Source of the DNA: Winslowiella toletana
Lineage (GTDB): Bacteria; Pseudomonadota; Gammaproteobacteria; Enterobacterales; Enterobacteriaceae
Assembly: GCF_032164335.1 (NCBI RefSeq)
Contig: NZ_CP134152.1
Span: forward strand, 620,001 to 684,000
DNA: 64,000 nt
Direction of reading: 5' to 3'
A program made the translations under genes and the position numbers. Below, one piece after another: positions 42,919 through 51,819 of this stretch; within the stretch, counting starts at the first letter, position 1; the number at the start of each line of letters is the position of its first letter. The notes beneath the pieces are model-generated. The model did not search any database, was not told the DNA's origin, and worked only from the letters and a program-made list of their open reading frames with translations.

Positions 42919-43953
42919 TTGGCTAAACAGCATCCCGATCGTGTTACCCGTTCTGACGTTGCCAGGCTGGCAGGAACTTCCGTGGCGGTGGTGAGCTATG
43001 TGATTAACAATGGCCCACGGCCGGTGGCAGAGGCGACGCGCCAGCGGGTGCTTGATGCGATTAAACAAACCGGCTACCGACCAAATGGTATCGCCCGCGC
43101 GCTGGCATCCGGCAGCACGAAAACCTATGGCTTAGTGGTGCCCAATATTTCCAATCCGTTTATTGCGTCAATGGCGCATGCGCTGATTCAGGAGGCGCTA
43201 AACGAAGGGCTGGTGATTTTGCTGGGTGACGCAGGCGACGACCGCGAACGTGAACGGGAACTGATTCACAGCCTGTTGAATCGTCAGGTCGATGGTCTGT
43301 TTTACAATAGCGTTGACCGACATCCGTATATAGACCTGATCAAAACCAGCGGTACGCCTTTTGTGATGCTGGATCGCGTCGACCCGGAATTACAGGTCAG
43401 CATGCTACGGGTTGACGAACGCGCCGCCTCACGGCAGGTCACCGGGCACTTACTCAGCCACGGCTATCAGGATGTCGGCATTATCTCTGGCCCGAGCGAG
43501 ATGCTGAATGCTCAGGACCGTATCAACGGCTGGCGTGACGCGATGGAACACTATGGTTTAACGGTCAATCCACAGTGGATCTTCCCGGCCAGCTATACCC
43601 GCGAAGGCGGTTATCAGGCGACAGAAAAGATGCTGCAGGGCGAAAAGCTGCCGCGTGCGCTGTTTACCAGTAATGAAGCACAGGCAATAGGCTGTATTCG
43701 CGCATTGCAGCAACACAATATCCGCGTACCAGAACAGATTGCTCTGGTGTGTTTTAACGGAACCGATCAGTCAGCGTATCATGTGCCTGCGCTGACGACC
43801 GTGCGCCAGCCCATCAGGGAGATGGCAAAAACGGCCATTGAGATGCTGAAAGCATGGAATGGCGAAGCGATGCTGCGTGAGTTTTCTCATCAGCTGGAAA
43901 TCGGCGAATCCTGTGGCTGCCAGTCAGTCAGGCCGGAAAGCGCCAGCAAATAA
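42919..43953 (+). CDS. LacI-family transcriptional regulator
   Basis: A 344-residue repressor. The headpiece VTRSDVARLAGTSVAVVSYVINNGPRPVAEATRQRVLDAI (about residues 8-48) contains the helix-turn-helix, and NGIARALASGSTKTYGLVVP is the hinge. The ligand domain follows. No ATG is available near the start: TTG 42919 is used, with CAGGTAAAAGG upstream, which suggests weak translation, as is usual for repressors. It should sense the transported compound or a nucleoside and bind the palindrome at 41147. Confidence 0.88.
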   Translation: MAKQHPDRVTRSDVARLAGTSVAVVSYVINNGPRPVAEATRQRVLDAIKQTGYRPNGIARALASGSTKTYGLVVPNISNPFIASMAHALIQEALNEGLVILLGDAGDDRERERELIHSLLNRQVDGLFYNSVDRHPYIDLIKTSGTPFVMLDRVDPELQVSMLRVDERAASRQVTGHLLSHGYQDVGIISGPSEMLNAQDRINGWRDAMEHYGLTVNPQWIFPASYTREGGYQATEKMLQGEKLPRALFTSNEAQAIGCIRALQQHNIRVPEQIALVCFNGTDQSAYHVPALTTVRQPIREMAKTAIEMLKAWNGEAMLREFSHQLEIGESCGCQSVRPESASK

Positions 43954-43964
43954 AGATAATAAAG

Positions 43965-44951
43965 ATGAAAAGAGTAATTATTGATTGCGATCCGGGGAAT
44001 GGCATCGCAGGAGCAAATGTTGATGATGGCCTGGCTTTAGCACTGGCCATCGCCTCACCGGATATTTCGCTGGAGATGATCACCACCGTTGCCGGTAATA
44101 CGCCGGTAGACGTGGGCTATCGCGTGGCGCAGGATCTGCTGAACCGCCTCGGGCTGACTATCCCGGTGTATAAAGGGGAAAGCCAGGCGCTTCAGGAACC
44201 TCCTGAGCCATGGCGACAGGTGCTGGATCAGCGGGTACATCAGCTGAATCTGACGCATTTGTGGCAAGGCGTACGCCAGCCGTCAGCGCAGGATACGCCG
44301 ACGCACGCTGCAGTAGACGCCATCGGCCAGCTAATTTGCGATAATCCGGGTGAAATTACGCTGGTGGCAATTGGCCCGCTGACTAACGTGGCGCGGGCGA
44401 TGCAACGCTATCCGCAGCTGGCTGAGTCGGTAGCCGAGATTGCAATTATGGGCGGCGTATTTGCCTTAGATGATTATCTGAAGGACACCAATTTTGGTCT
44501 CGATCCGGAAGCGGCCCATCAGGTGCTGACCAGCGGTGCGAATATCACTCTGGTGCCGATGGACGTTACGACTCAGACATTAATGACCCATCAGGATCTT
44601 GACAGGATTGCCCAAATCGATAAGCCACTGGCGCGTTTTGTCAGCGAAACTTTTCGACCGTGGATTGATTACTCGATCACAACGCGTAACTTGCCCGGCT
44701 GCTGGATCCACGACGCGCTGGTGGTTGCCTGGCTGTTAAATCAGCGGGTCGCCACTGCGAGCGATTATTATGCGGATGTGGAACTGCATGCTGGCCCAAC
44801 GCGTGGCAAGTCGTGGCGTTATCGTCAGCCGCTGCGAGTGAATGTTGGCATTCCGCAGCCGGCGGGTGGGTTGGTGCATGTGTTGCAAACGGTAGATAAC
44901 CCGCTGCTGTTAACTATGCTGGAGCAGGCGCTGGCAGCGTCAGAATACTGA
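43965..44951 (+). CDS. Nucleoside hydrolase
   Basis: A 328-residue inosine/uridine-type N-ribohydrolase. The metal site is in DCDPGNGIAGANVDDGLALALA, a longer variant of the usual DTDPGxDD loop with an insertion between DPG and DD. IGPLTNVARAM and NFGLDPEAAHQVLTSG are core motifs, and the last metal ligand lies in GCWIHDALVVAW. It splits nucleosides into base and ribose in the cytoplasm. It starts 11 bases after the LacI gene and is the last gene of the operon; a GC-rich hairpin follows. Confidence 0.87.
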   Translation: MKRVIIDCDPGNGIAGANVDDGLALALAIASPDISLEMITTVAGNTPVDVGYRVAQDLLNRLGLTIPVYKGESQALQEPPEPWRQVLDQRVHQLNLTHLWQGVRQPSAQDTPTHAAVDAIGQLICDNPGEITLVAIGPLTNVARAMQRYPQLAESVAEIAIMGGVFALDDYLKDTNFGLDPEAAHQVLTSGANITLVPMDVTTQTLMTHQDLDRIAQIDKPLARFVSETFRPWIDYSITTRNLPGCWIHDALVVAWLLNQRVATASDYYADVELHAGPTRGKSWRYRQPLRVNVGIPQPAGGLVHVLQTVDNPLLLTMLEQALAASEY

Positions 44952-44959
44952 GAGGAATG

Positions 44960-44982
44960 GGGCGGCGAGAAATGCCGCCCCG
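44960..44982. terminator. GC-rich hairpin between convergent genes
   Basis: GGGGCGGC and GCCGCCCC pair around GAGAAAT between the nucleoside hydrolase and the PepSY gene. T-runs are absent on both sides, so it may slow both polymerases rather than terminate strictly. Confidence 0.55.
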
Positions 44983-45000
44983 CTGACAGACTATTCCGCG

Positions 45001-46428
45001 TCAGGCGTTAGCACTTCTCTTCCAGCGCACGAAATCAATCAGTAAAAACAGCAGCAGGCTGATGCCCATTAATGGCAGGCTGAATGCCAGCGCGATAACC
45101 AGCACAGACAGTAAAAAACGTCCGCTGAGATTCAGCTTACGCCAGCCGTAAATCAGGGTATCCGCCGGATTCGCCTGCTGTTTCAGCGCCGGACGACGCA
45201 GCCACCACATGCGATAACCTAACACCACCATCAGGCACAATCCGGCGCCAAACAGTGCCAGCACCAGCTGGTTTGCCAGCCCAAACAGCACGCCCATATG
45301 CGCATCGACGCCCCAGCGCGTCAGTTTGGCTAACAGGCCAAAACTGGCAAACTCGACCTTATCGGTGACCTGGAAATTGTGGGGATTGACGGCTACGGCA
45401 TCGACCTGCGTTGGCCAGCGACGATCGATTTCAGACACTACCCAGGCTTTATCCGCCGTATAGGCCGGACGAATTTCCACCTTACCGGCATCAATATTGG
45501 CCGCACGGGCAGCGGCCATTACCGCATCGAACTGCGCCGGTGACAGCGGCTCATGTTCGGCGTGGTGGGTCATCATCGCCATATCGTGACCATGGTGCTC
45601 TGCATGCTCATCTGCTGGCATTGCGTGCTGCGTGCCACCCAGCTGGGTATTAACCGCTGGTGTCAGCCAGCCAAAATGCGCGCGCATCTGCGAAATATTA
45701 TTTCCCGCCCAGTTCGACCAGGTTAAGCCGGTGGCTGAGAAGAACACCAGCCCAACCAGCAGTACCAGACCAAGCGTGGTGTGCCAGTGGCGCTGACGCA
45801 GGAAGCGGGCAGTGCGTGAAACGCGCTGGGATGATGCTTTACGGCGCGGCGCGCGGCTCATCGCCCACAACGCCGCGCCACCCAGCGCGGCAACCCATAG
45901 CCAGCTGGCGGCCAGCTCACTGTAGTTACGGCCAAACTCACCCAGCAATAAATTGCGATGCAGATAGTCCAGCCAGGTGCGGAATGGCAGGATACCGCTG
46001 GTGCCATAGGCCGTCAGCTCACCGCGAATCTCCAGCGTTTTAGGGTCAATAAACACCGCATGAGTTTCCGATGGGCCAGCTGTCGCATCGCGAAACATCA
46101 CGCGGGTGGTTTCCCCGGCAGAGGGTGCAGGCCGTACCGCGACGATATGGGCTTCAGCGCCCATATGATGAAGCGCGCTGGCTACCTGTTGCGACAGTGG
46201 TCGATCTTCACCACTGGCGCTGGTAAATAACTGTTGCGCATACAGCTTATTTTCCAGCTGCGGCGTGAGGACATACAGTGTGCCGGTCAGCGCGGCGACG
46301 AAAATAAATGGGCCGATAAACAGGCCAATATAGAAGTGCAGACGACGCAACAGATGCATGATCGCCTGGGTGCTTTGTGCATTTTCGGCGCGCGCGGATG
46401 ACGCGGCCGGGATGATTTTTTCCGACAT
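45001..46428 (-). CDS. PepSY-associated TM-helix protein
   Basis: A 475-residue inner-membrane protein with four long membrane segments: LHFYIGLFIGPFIFVAALTGTLYVL near residue 30, a second pair in the middle (LGLVLLVGLVFFSATGLTW), and LVLALFGAGLCLMVVLGYRMWW before the end. PepSY-like periplasmic domains lie between them. A His/Met-rich patch (HAMPADEHAEHHGHDMAMMTHHAEH) suggests metal handling. ATG 46426-46428 with AAAGGAAC is preferred over the ATG nine codons upstream. It lies downstream of a DUF2946 gene, also His/Met-rich. This pair is often linked to copper or iron-siderophore uptake. Confidence 0.82.
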   Translation of the reverse strand: MSEKIIPAASSARAENAQSTQAIMHLLRRLHFYIGLFIGPFIFVAALTGTLYVLTPQLENKLYAQQLFTSASGEDRPLSQQVASALHHMGAEAHIVAVRPAPSAGETTRVMFRDATAGPSETHAVFIDPKTLEIRGELTAYGTSGILPFRTWLDYLHRNLLLGEFGRNYSELAASWLWVAALGGAALWAMSRAPRRKASSQRVSRTARFLRQRHWHTTLGLVLLVGLVFFSATGLTWSNWAGNNISQMRAHFGWLTPAVNTQLGGTQHAMPADEHAEHHGHDMAMMTHHAEHEPLSPAQFDAVMAAARAANIDAGKVEIRPAYTADKAWVVSEIDRRWPTQVDAVAVNPHNFQVTDKVEFASFGLLAKLTRWGVDAHMGVLFGLANQLVLALFGAGLCLMVVLGYRMWWLRRPALKQQANPADTLIYGWRKLNLSGRFLLSVLVIALAFSLPLMGISLLLFLLIDFVRWKRSANA

Positions 46429-46501
46429 AAAAGTTCCTTTGCCCATAGCAGGCATGTGCAGGTGCCTGTCTGCTTACGCGACAGGTTTATAAATTAGCGT
46501 T

Positions 46502-46933
46502 TCAGAAAGTCAGTGTCGGAAACGGTGGGGCACGCGAGCGGAAGTGGATGGGAACAAAGATAGCGATATGCAGTGGCTCAGGGCGCGCTATCGGGCGCGT
46601 CGCCGCCTGTAGCATACTCCAGAGTTGAGGCAGGTTGCTCAGATTCAGTGGCAGATGGATCAGCAGCACACAGTAGCCGCAGGCGCTGTCATCCATCATC
46701 GACATGTGGTGCACCGGTGCTGGCCGCACCCGCTCAGATGACGACATATGATGCGGCATATCTGCCATCGCCATCTCGCCATGATGCGACATCATCATCA
46801 TCGGCATCTCTGCGCCATGGGCATGTGCCAGTGATTTTGAGATCACCGGCGCAATAAACAGCAGCAGAATCGCGATCAGTCCCAACCAGGCGGGCAGGCG
46901 GCTGCGCGAAGCATGAATCTGAATCAGAGACAC
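46502..46933 (-). CDS. DUF2946 family protein, His/Met-rich
   Basis: About 143 residues from a GTG at 46931-46933 (VSLIQIHASRSRLPAWLGLIAIL); the frame is open further upstream but without family-like sequence. One membrane segment is followed by a periplasmic region packed with Met and His (GAEMPMMMMSHHGEMAMADMPHHM, PVHHMSMMDDSACGYCVLL), including a CGYC pair. This fits DUF2946 proteins found in copper-responsive gene sets beside PepSY proteins. The start is uncertain. Confidence 0.7.
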   Translation of the reverse strand: MSLIQIHASRSRLPAWLGLIAILLLFIAPVISKSLAHAHGAEMPMMMMSHHGEMAMADMPHHMSSSERVRPAPVHHMSMMDDSACGYCVLLIHLPLNLSNLPQLWSMLQAATRPIARPEPLHIAIFVPIHFRSRAPPFPTLTF

Positions 46934-47086
46934 GTTAAATCCATAACTTTTCAACGCGGGGGATTGTAGCTGAAACCACCAGGGATGTTGATAACGTTCG
47001 ATGCAGAAATTTCCCGCATCCAATGCAGAACATTGTGCTTTGTGCCGTGCGGGCAGCGGCAACAGGCCGCTGTCAACAATTGCAGG

Positions 47087-47265
47087 CTAGTCAGCGGGCT
47101 GACACACATCAACCCATTCTGCGGCGGTCAGCTCGGCCATCTGCTGCGGCGAGATGCGCACCGCGCTGTAAATCGCTCCGGCGGCGGGCAGCACTTCAGC
47201 AAAGGTTTGCAGTGATACATCACAATAAACCGGCAGCGGATTCTCAAGGCCAAACGGGCAAATAA
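47087..47265 (-). pseudogene. YbaK/aminoacyl-tRNA deacylase family fragment
   Basis: The minus strand encodes QIICPFGLENPLPVYCDVSLQTFAEVLPAAGAIYSAVRISPQQMAELTAAEWVDVCQPAD and a stop. This is the C-terminal half of a YbaK/EbsC-type editing domain (the ICPFGL and GAxxSAVRISP stretches). An in-frame TGA directly precedes it and the N-terminal half is absent, so it is a remnant. It sits 21 bases downstream of the fhuF stop. Confidence 0.65.
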
Positions 47266-47286
47266 TTTGTCAGCAAGCCGCTGAGA

Positions 47287-48081
47287 TCAGGCGCACTTTA
47301 ACGTGCAGTCACCGCAGCGTTGCACATCAGGAATACGATAGCGCTGGCAGCAGCTGCGGCGCTGCATGGCGCCGTCGCGTGGGATCATGGTGCGATACAG
47401 TGGATTATCTGCACCGTTCAGCAGCTCACGCGAGAAGAACAGCGCATGCTCGAGAGTGACCAGCGTATCTTCATCGAGGAAAGGTTTCAGTTCACCGAGA
47501 AACCAGTGCATCAGGTAACCGGTGTTATTCCAGATAAGTTTGGCATTGATGTCGCCATGTTGCTCAATCCCCTGCACCACCGGCAGCAGATGGCGCTGGA
47601 TCATGCGGTCGATGCGCTGGCGGGCGCTGAGATAGCGGGCGTCGTCATCTTCACGCACGTCGAGCCAGTAACAGGCCGGGCGGCCAGTCTCATGGAACTC
47701 AATATGGAAATGCTCTGCCGAACAGTCGAGCGCGCGCGGCTCCAGCAACAGCGCCATCATCATCGGTGGCACAATCAGGCCGAAATACCATTGCGCCCAC
47801 AGTGACTGTAGCGGTTTGGCTTCGCGTGGCGTATCCGGATGATCGCGATAGAGGTAGTCGCTGTACCGCTGAGTGAGCGGTAAAAACGTATCAGCTTGCG
47901 ACCAGTTTGCCAGCGGCATACAGCCAGCCGGAGCTTCTTCACCCAGCTTAACGCTGTCGAGGAAATGAGCACGATGTTCAGTAAACAGCGCATGCAGCGC
48001 ACTGCTCAGCGATCTGTCACTTTGCAGAAAGATCAGTGGACTCGAACCATACTCATAAGCCTGACGCGTAATGATTGCCAT
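47287..48081 (-). CDS. fhuF: Siderophore-iron reductase FhuF
   Basis: A 264-residue cytoplasmic [2Fe-2S] protein that reduces hydroxamate-siderophore iron. The C-terminal cysteine pattern CCQRYRIPDVQRCGDCTLKC is diagnostic and binds the cluster. Upstream stretches SLWAQWYFGLIVPPMM and AEHFHIEFHETGRPACYWLDV match E. coli FhuF. ATG 48079-48081 with CAGGA upstream gives the same length as E. coli (262). The frame is open for 42 more codons without a ribosome binding site. A Fur box lies 36 bases before the start, so iron repression is expected. Confidence 0.92.
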   Translation of the reverse strand: MAIITRQAYEYGSSPLIFLQSDRSLSSALHALFTEHRAHFLDSVKLGEEAPAGCMPLANWSQADTFLPLTQRYSDYLYRDHPDTPREAKPLQSLWAQWYFGLIVPPMMMALLLEPRALDCSAEHFHIEFHETGRPACYWLDVREDDDARYLSARQRIDRMIQRHLLPVVQGIEQHGDINAKLIWNNTGYLMHWFLGELKPFLDEDTLVTLEHALFFSRELLNGADNPLYRTMIPRDGAMQRRSCCQRYRIPDVQRCGDCTLKCA

Positions 48082-48116
48082 GGGCATCCTGTGTGCAGCG
48101 TTACCGTGATACGAAA

Positions 48117-48135
48117 ACAAATGATAATCGTTCTT
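48117..48135 (-). promoter_or_regulatory. Fur box upstream of fhuF
   Basis: The stretch AAATGATAATCGTTCTTG keeps the AATGATAATC core of the Fur consensus. It lies 36 to 54 bases before the chosen fhuF start, where it would overlap the promoter. Confidence 0.6.
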
Positions 48136-48375
48136 GATTCTATCCAGGATGTAAAACGCAGGCAAGCTGATCAACGGCACTCTTTCGTCGATAGCATTTC
48201 TCGCCACCCGATCTCTGCGAACCCCTGAAGCGCTGAATCAGTTTTTTCTGATGCTCAGATAATTAGCGTCGCGGGTAGCAATTCAGCGTGTAAAGCGATC
48301 TCAAAACGATAAATAACCGATTAACAGGCATTAGAATTTTGATTTTTATTTGGCAGAAAGTCTGGTGGGAAATAA

Positions 48376-48396
48376 GCAGCCCCGTGACAGGGCTGC
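48376..48396 (-). terminator. Terminator of the GGDEF gene
   Basis: GCAGCCC and GGGCTGC pair around a seven-base loop. On the minus strand the stem is followed by TTATTTCC. It lies directly after the diguanylate cyclase stop. Confidence 0.62.
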
Positions 48397-48398
48397 GA

Positions 48399-49496
48399 TC
48401 AGTGAATATCGGCGGGCACCTTGGAAGTGGCTGCCGCCAACGTATCCCAGCAAAGAATAGTATTGCGCCCCTGATTTTTAGCCACGTACAGTGCGCGATC
48501 GGCATTCGCCAGCGCCTGCTCAAAGTCATCGTCAAACAGGGGAGCGATACCCGCGCTGATAGTAACGTGCGTGGCGACCCGTTCATTAAACCGGTGCGGA
48601 ATATCTAAATCCAGTACGTACTGACGAATACGCTCAGCCAGTTTCAGGGCAATTGAGGCATTAACATTGGTCAGCAGCACCAGAAACTCTTCACCACCGT
48701 AGCGTGTGACAATATCGCGCGAGCGCACCGCATCGCGGATCGCGACAGAGACGCGTGCCAATGCCTGATCGCCCATAGCATGGCCGTAATTGTCGTTATA
48801 AGCTTTGAAATGATCAATATCCAGCAGCAGCACGAAATGACTGCCGGAGTGGTTCTCCAGCACGTTCTGGAGACGATTGTTTAAGCCGCGACGATTATAT
48901 AAACCGGTCAACGGATCGAGCATGCTGAGATCGCTATAGGTCTGTTTTTCTTCGTAAAGCTGAGACATCAGCCGGCGGGTAAAGCTGTCGCTGCGCCGCC
49001 GCATAAAGTGGTGCAGGGTAAATCCAGTCAGCGGTAGCGCAATGGTGAACAGAATCATCAGCAAGTTATTACCGTTGTCGAGTATCAGTACGGTCACCAC
49101 GGCGGGCGCGGTATGCAGGCAAAATGCCAGCAGATGATCGCTCAGGGCAATCGAGCTGATAAAGAAAATACTGATTAAACTGATCATCAGGTAACTGCCA
49201 TCAAAATAAAATACCAGCTCATACCTCAGGGCGATATGCCAGGCCCAAAGTATTCCTGTTATCAGCGCGACAATATTTAATAGCGGGAATTTGGCTTGTG
49301 GCTTTAAGAACATCCAGCCTAAAAGCACCGTGCTCAGTAACGGGATCAGTGCCGTTGGCAACAGTATCTGCGACGCCGATTGATAATGGTTATTGAGTAA
49401 AAAGAACAGTGATGTGGCTGTGTTTAAAAAAAGAAATAACATCACAGTTAGCCGATATTTGCTGTGAAGCAATTCGTCATAAGTTTGTAATTTCAT
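48399..49496 (-). CDS. Membrane-bound diguanylate cyclase (GGDEF)
   Basis: A 365-residue protein: six hydrophobic segments in the first 170 residues form a membrane sensor, then a GGDEF domain. The active site is RYGGEEFLVLL, and the product-binding I-site RSRD lies five residues before it, so feedback inhibition by cyclic di-GMP is expected. SMLDPLTGLYNRRGL opens the domain. No EAL domain is present. It should make c-di-GMP in response to an unknown signal and stands alone on its strand. Confidence 0.9.
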   Translation of the reverse strand: MKLQTYDELLHSKYRLTVMLFLFLNTATSLFFLLNNHYQSASQILLPTALIPLLSTVLLGWMFLKPQAKFPLLNIVALITGILWAWHIALRYELVFYFDGSYLMISLISIFFISSIALSDHLLAFCLHTAPAVVTVLILDNGNNLLMILFTIALPLTGFTLHHFMRRRSDSFTRRLMSQLYEEKQTYSDLSMLDPLTGLYNRRGLNNRLQNVLENHSGSHFVLLLDIDHFKAYNDNYGHAMGDQALARVSVAIRDAVRSRDIVTRYGGEEFLVLLTNVNASIALKLAERIRQYVLDLDIPHRFNERVATHVTISAGIAPLFDDDFEQALANADRALYVAKNQGRNTILCWDTLAAATSKVPADIH

Positions 49497-49806
49497 ATAT
49501 ATACTCGCTGCAGCCCTGAAATATCAAAGCACTACGCCTGAATTCGAATTTATTATTCGAACAGGAATAGTTTTTAGCTGTTATTATTTTGATTTTATAG
49601 ATATTGATCGTGCGCAATTTATCACTTTAGCAATGGCCTGTCATCCTCAGGGTCAAAGTTTCAACAATTCTTGCTGCATAATGAAAAAAATTATCATATG
49701 CTATTGGTAATCATTATCATCTATGCGCAGCGAAGAGTGTAGCCAGCTATCTGCAACCTGAAGGTTAACGGGTAGCAACGGCAGGTGAACAGGGGGAGTG
49801 GGTTGG
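49497..49806. other. Intergenic region between the GGDEF gene and the DUF1435 gene
   Basis: A divergent promoter region of about 310 bases. The left half is AT-rich. A Fur-like site lies at 49703-49721 (GGTAATCATTATCATC). AACAGGGGGAG precedes the DUF1435 start. Confidence 0.5.
49703..49721 (+). promoter_or_regulatory. Possible Fur box upstream of the DUF1435 gene
   Basis: TTGGTAATCATTATCATC matches the hexamer-repeat model of Fur sites (read on the other strand, GATGATAATGATTACC). It lies about 85 bases before the DUF1435 start and 210 from the GGDEF start. No iron link of either gene is otherwise visible. Confidence 0.42.
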
Positions 49807-50043
49807 ATGTCAGGAAAACGACTGGATAGCGCCTGGGGCGTGCTGTTACCTTGTGCCATTATGCCGGTAATGGCAATGATGGAACTCTCATTTAATCAGT
49901 GGCGTCTGGTGATGGTTATCGCGCTGCTGGCGACCGTCAGTATGCTCTACCATAAAAAGCTGCGTCATTATCTGCTGCTGCCTTCATGCGTAGCACTGGC
50001 CGGATGTCTGGTCGCGATTTCGTTGAAATTTACCGTCTGGTAA
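49807..50043 (+). CDS. DUF1435 family small membrane protein
   Basis: A 78-residue protein of three hydrophobic helices (GVLLPCAIMPVMAMMEL, RLVMVIALLATVSMLY, LLPSCVALAGCLVAISL) joined by a basic loop YHKKLRHY. From memory this is the DUF1435 family; its function is not known. ATG 49807 follows CAGGGGGAGTGGG; a GTG nine bases earlier is possible. Confidence 0.68.
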   Translation: MSGKRLDSAWGVLLPCAIMPVMAMMELSFNQWRLVMVIALLATVSMLYHKKLRHYLLLPSCVALAGCLVAISLKFTVW

Positions 50044-50111
50044 GGGAAGTCACAAAAACAGGGAAGTAATTTAAATCAGAGGGGAAGGGACAACAGGAAG
50101 AGTTTACAACT

Positions 50112-50198
50112 TGGTGCGAAGAGAGGGACTTGAACCCTCACGTCCGTTAAGACACTAACACCTGAAGCTAGCGCGTCTACCAATTCCGCCACCTTCGC
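50112..50198 (-). tRNA. tRNA-Leu(CAG), copy 1
   Basis: The minus strand folds as a class II tRNA of 87 bases with encoded CCA: acceptor GCGAAGG/..CTTCGC, D-arm with TGGTAGAC, anticodon loop TTCAGGT (anticodon CAG), a long variable arm and the T-arm GTTCAAGTC. It is identical in sequence to the two upstream copies. Confidence 0.97.
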
Positions 50199-50231
50199 AT
50201 CGTCGTTGTAAATTTTGTATCACTGCTGCAT

Positions 50232-50318
50232 TGGTGCGAAGAGAGGGACTTGAACCCTCACGTCCGTTAAGACACTAACACCTGAAGCTAGCGCGTCTAC
50301 CAATTCCGCCACCTTCGC
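50232..50318 (-). tRNA. tRNA-Leu(CAG), copy 2
   Basis: Same 87-base sequence as the neighbouring copies, including anticodon CAG and terminal CCA. It is separated from copy 1 by 33 bases and belongs to the same transcript. Confidence 0.97.
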
Positions 50319-50345
50319 GCAAATGCAAAGCAATATCATGGTTGT

Positions 50346-50432
50346 TGGTGCGAAGAGAGGGACTTGAACCCTCACGTCCGTTAAGACACTAACACCTGAA
50401 GCTAGCGCGTCTACCAATTCCGCCACCTTCGC
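50346..50432 (-). tRNA. tRNA-Leu(CAG), copy 3 (promoter-proximal)
   Basis: First tRNA of the three-gene transcript, 87 bases, same sequence as the other two. The arrangement equals E. coli leuQPV, also next to rsmC. Confidence 0.97.
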
Positions 50433-50473
50433 ATACCGACAATACTTTATTAGTATTGCAACCACGGAGGCGC

Positions 50474-50501
50474 ATTCTAGAGATTTTCACCGGGACGTCA
50501 A
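50474..50501 (-). promoter_or_regulatory. Stringently controlled promoter of the tRNA-Leu operon
   Basis: Reading the minus strand: -35 TTGACG (50496-50501), a 16-base spacer, -10 TAGAAT (50474-50479), then the GC-rich discriminator GCGCCTCC. This discriminator is typical of ppGpp-repressed stable-RNA promoters. It lies about 40 bases before the first tRNA. Confidence 0.8.
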
Positions 50502-50606
50502 CAGATATTTCATCGTCATGGAATGATTGCGTTAAAAAGCAACATCTCCATGACGATTAGCTGAATCAGTAAGTTGCGAAAACCGGCAGTGGCAACAAAT
50601 CACTGA

Positions 50607-51641
50607 TTAGCGTTTTGCTTTCGCCGCACGACTTAACACTGCACGATAAACCTTAAAACGCCCGGTCTGCGCCAGCACTTCATGGCTGCCAAACGTCTCA
50701 TCAAGAATCGTCGGATACGGCAGGAAGGCGTTGGCAACTATGCGCAGTTCACCGCCCATATTAAGGTGTTTTGCTGCACCGCGAATCAGGGTGTGTGCGG
50801 CGTCAAGGCTGGTCTGCATCCCATCATGAAACGGCGGATTGGAGATAATCATATCGAAGCGGCCGTTCACGTCAGAGTAAACGTTGCTGGCAAATACTTC
50901 GCCTTCCAGCTGATTAGCCGCCAGAGTAGCCTTACTCGCTTCAATTGCGGCGGCGCTGACATCGGTCAGCCACAGGCGTACCTTGGGTGAGTGGCTGGCC
51001 AGCAGGGTAGAAAGCACGCCAGCGCCACAACCGACATCCAGAACTTTACCTTTGGTATGAGCGGTAAAGGTCGACAACAACAGCTCGCTGCCAATATCCA
51101 GTCCATCACGGCTGAATACGCCCGGCAGCGTTTTGATGGTGAAGTCGCCGAGAGCATATTCGCCCCAGAAGCTTTCGGCATTAAACGCCGGGGTCGTGTC
51201 GAGACGGCCGTGATACAGGCCGCAGCGGCGCGCGCTGTCAATTTTATTCAGCGATGCCCACTTGCTGACCATCTCTTCTGCACTGCGAACGCCGCTGCGG
51301 TTTTCGCCGATAACAAAGATATCGCTACCCACAGGTAACAGCGACAGCAGGTTCTGCAACTGGAACAGCGCTTCCGGCTTATTTTTCGGCCAGTAGTAAA
51401 TTAAGGTATCGCATTCACTGACCATCGCGGCGCTGGCCACCAGGCTGTATTGCGCATTTTCGCCCATCGCACGGCTCAGGGTCTGCCAGTGATGATATTG
51501 CTGGGTATGAACTTTGCTGTGTGCAGTCTCCAGTTGAGCGGGCAGGTCATCCTGCAGGTCACCGGCAAACAGCACGCGGCGTTCAATAAATTCATCACTG
51601 TGGCGCAGAATAACTTCACTGGCCGGGGTAAAAGCGGACAT
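50607..51641 (-). CDS. rsmC: 16S rRNA (guanine1207-N2)-methyltransferase RsmC
   Basis: A 344-residue methyltransferase with two tandem Rossmann-like domains. The C-terminal domain carries the SAM site [16 protein letters not shown] and the catalytic NPPFHDG motif of N2-guanine methyltransferases. Size and neighbours (tRNA-Leu cluster on one side, divergent holD on the other) match E. coli. It modifies G1207 in the assembled 30S subunit. Confidence 0.95.
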   Translation of the reverse strand: MSAFTPASEVILRHSDEFIERRVLFAGDLQDDLPAQLETAHSKVHTQQYHHWQTLSRAMGENAQYSLVASAAMVSECDTLIYYWPKNKPEALFQLQNLLSLLPVGSDIFVIGENRSGVRSAEEMVSKWASLNKIDSARRCGLYHGRLDTTPAFNAESFWGEYALGDFTIKTLPGVFSRDGLDIGSELLLSTFTAHTKGKVLDVGCGAGVLSTLLASHSPKVRLWLTDVSAAAIEASKATLAANQLEGEVFASNVYSDVNGRFDMIISNPPFHDGMQTSLDAAHTLIRGAAKHLNMGGELRIVANAFLPYPTILDETFGSHEVLAQTGRFKVYRAVLSRAAKAKR

Positions 51642-51819
51642 CGGATGGCTCCTTTTAAATCAGAACCGCGATTATACCTGAAGTCGTCCATGTTGCAGCA
51701 AGGCAGCAGCAGAATGAATGTCGGGTAAGGGATTGTGCAGCGATAGCGTGGTTTGTTGGCGCATATTCGATGGGTTTGTTAGCATAGCGGCGCAATCGGG
51801 CGACCAGACAGGAAAAAAT

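Noticed and set aside
50220-50465. 81-codon frame on the minus strand repeating AKVAELVDALASGVSVLTDVRVQVPLFAP
   Set aside because: This is the well-known artefact of translating tRNA-Leu genes; the DNA is fully explained by the tRNA triplet.
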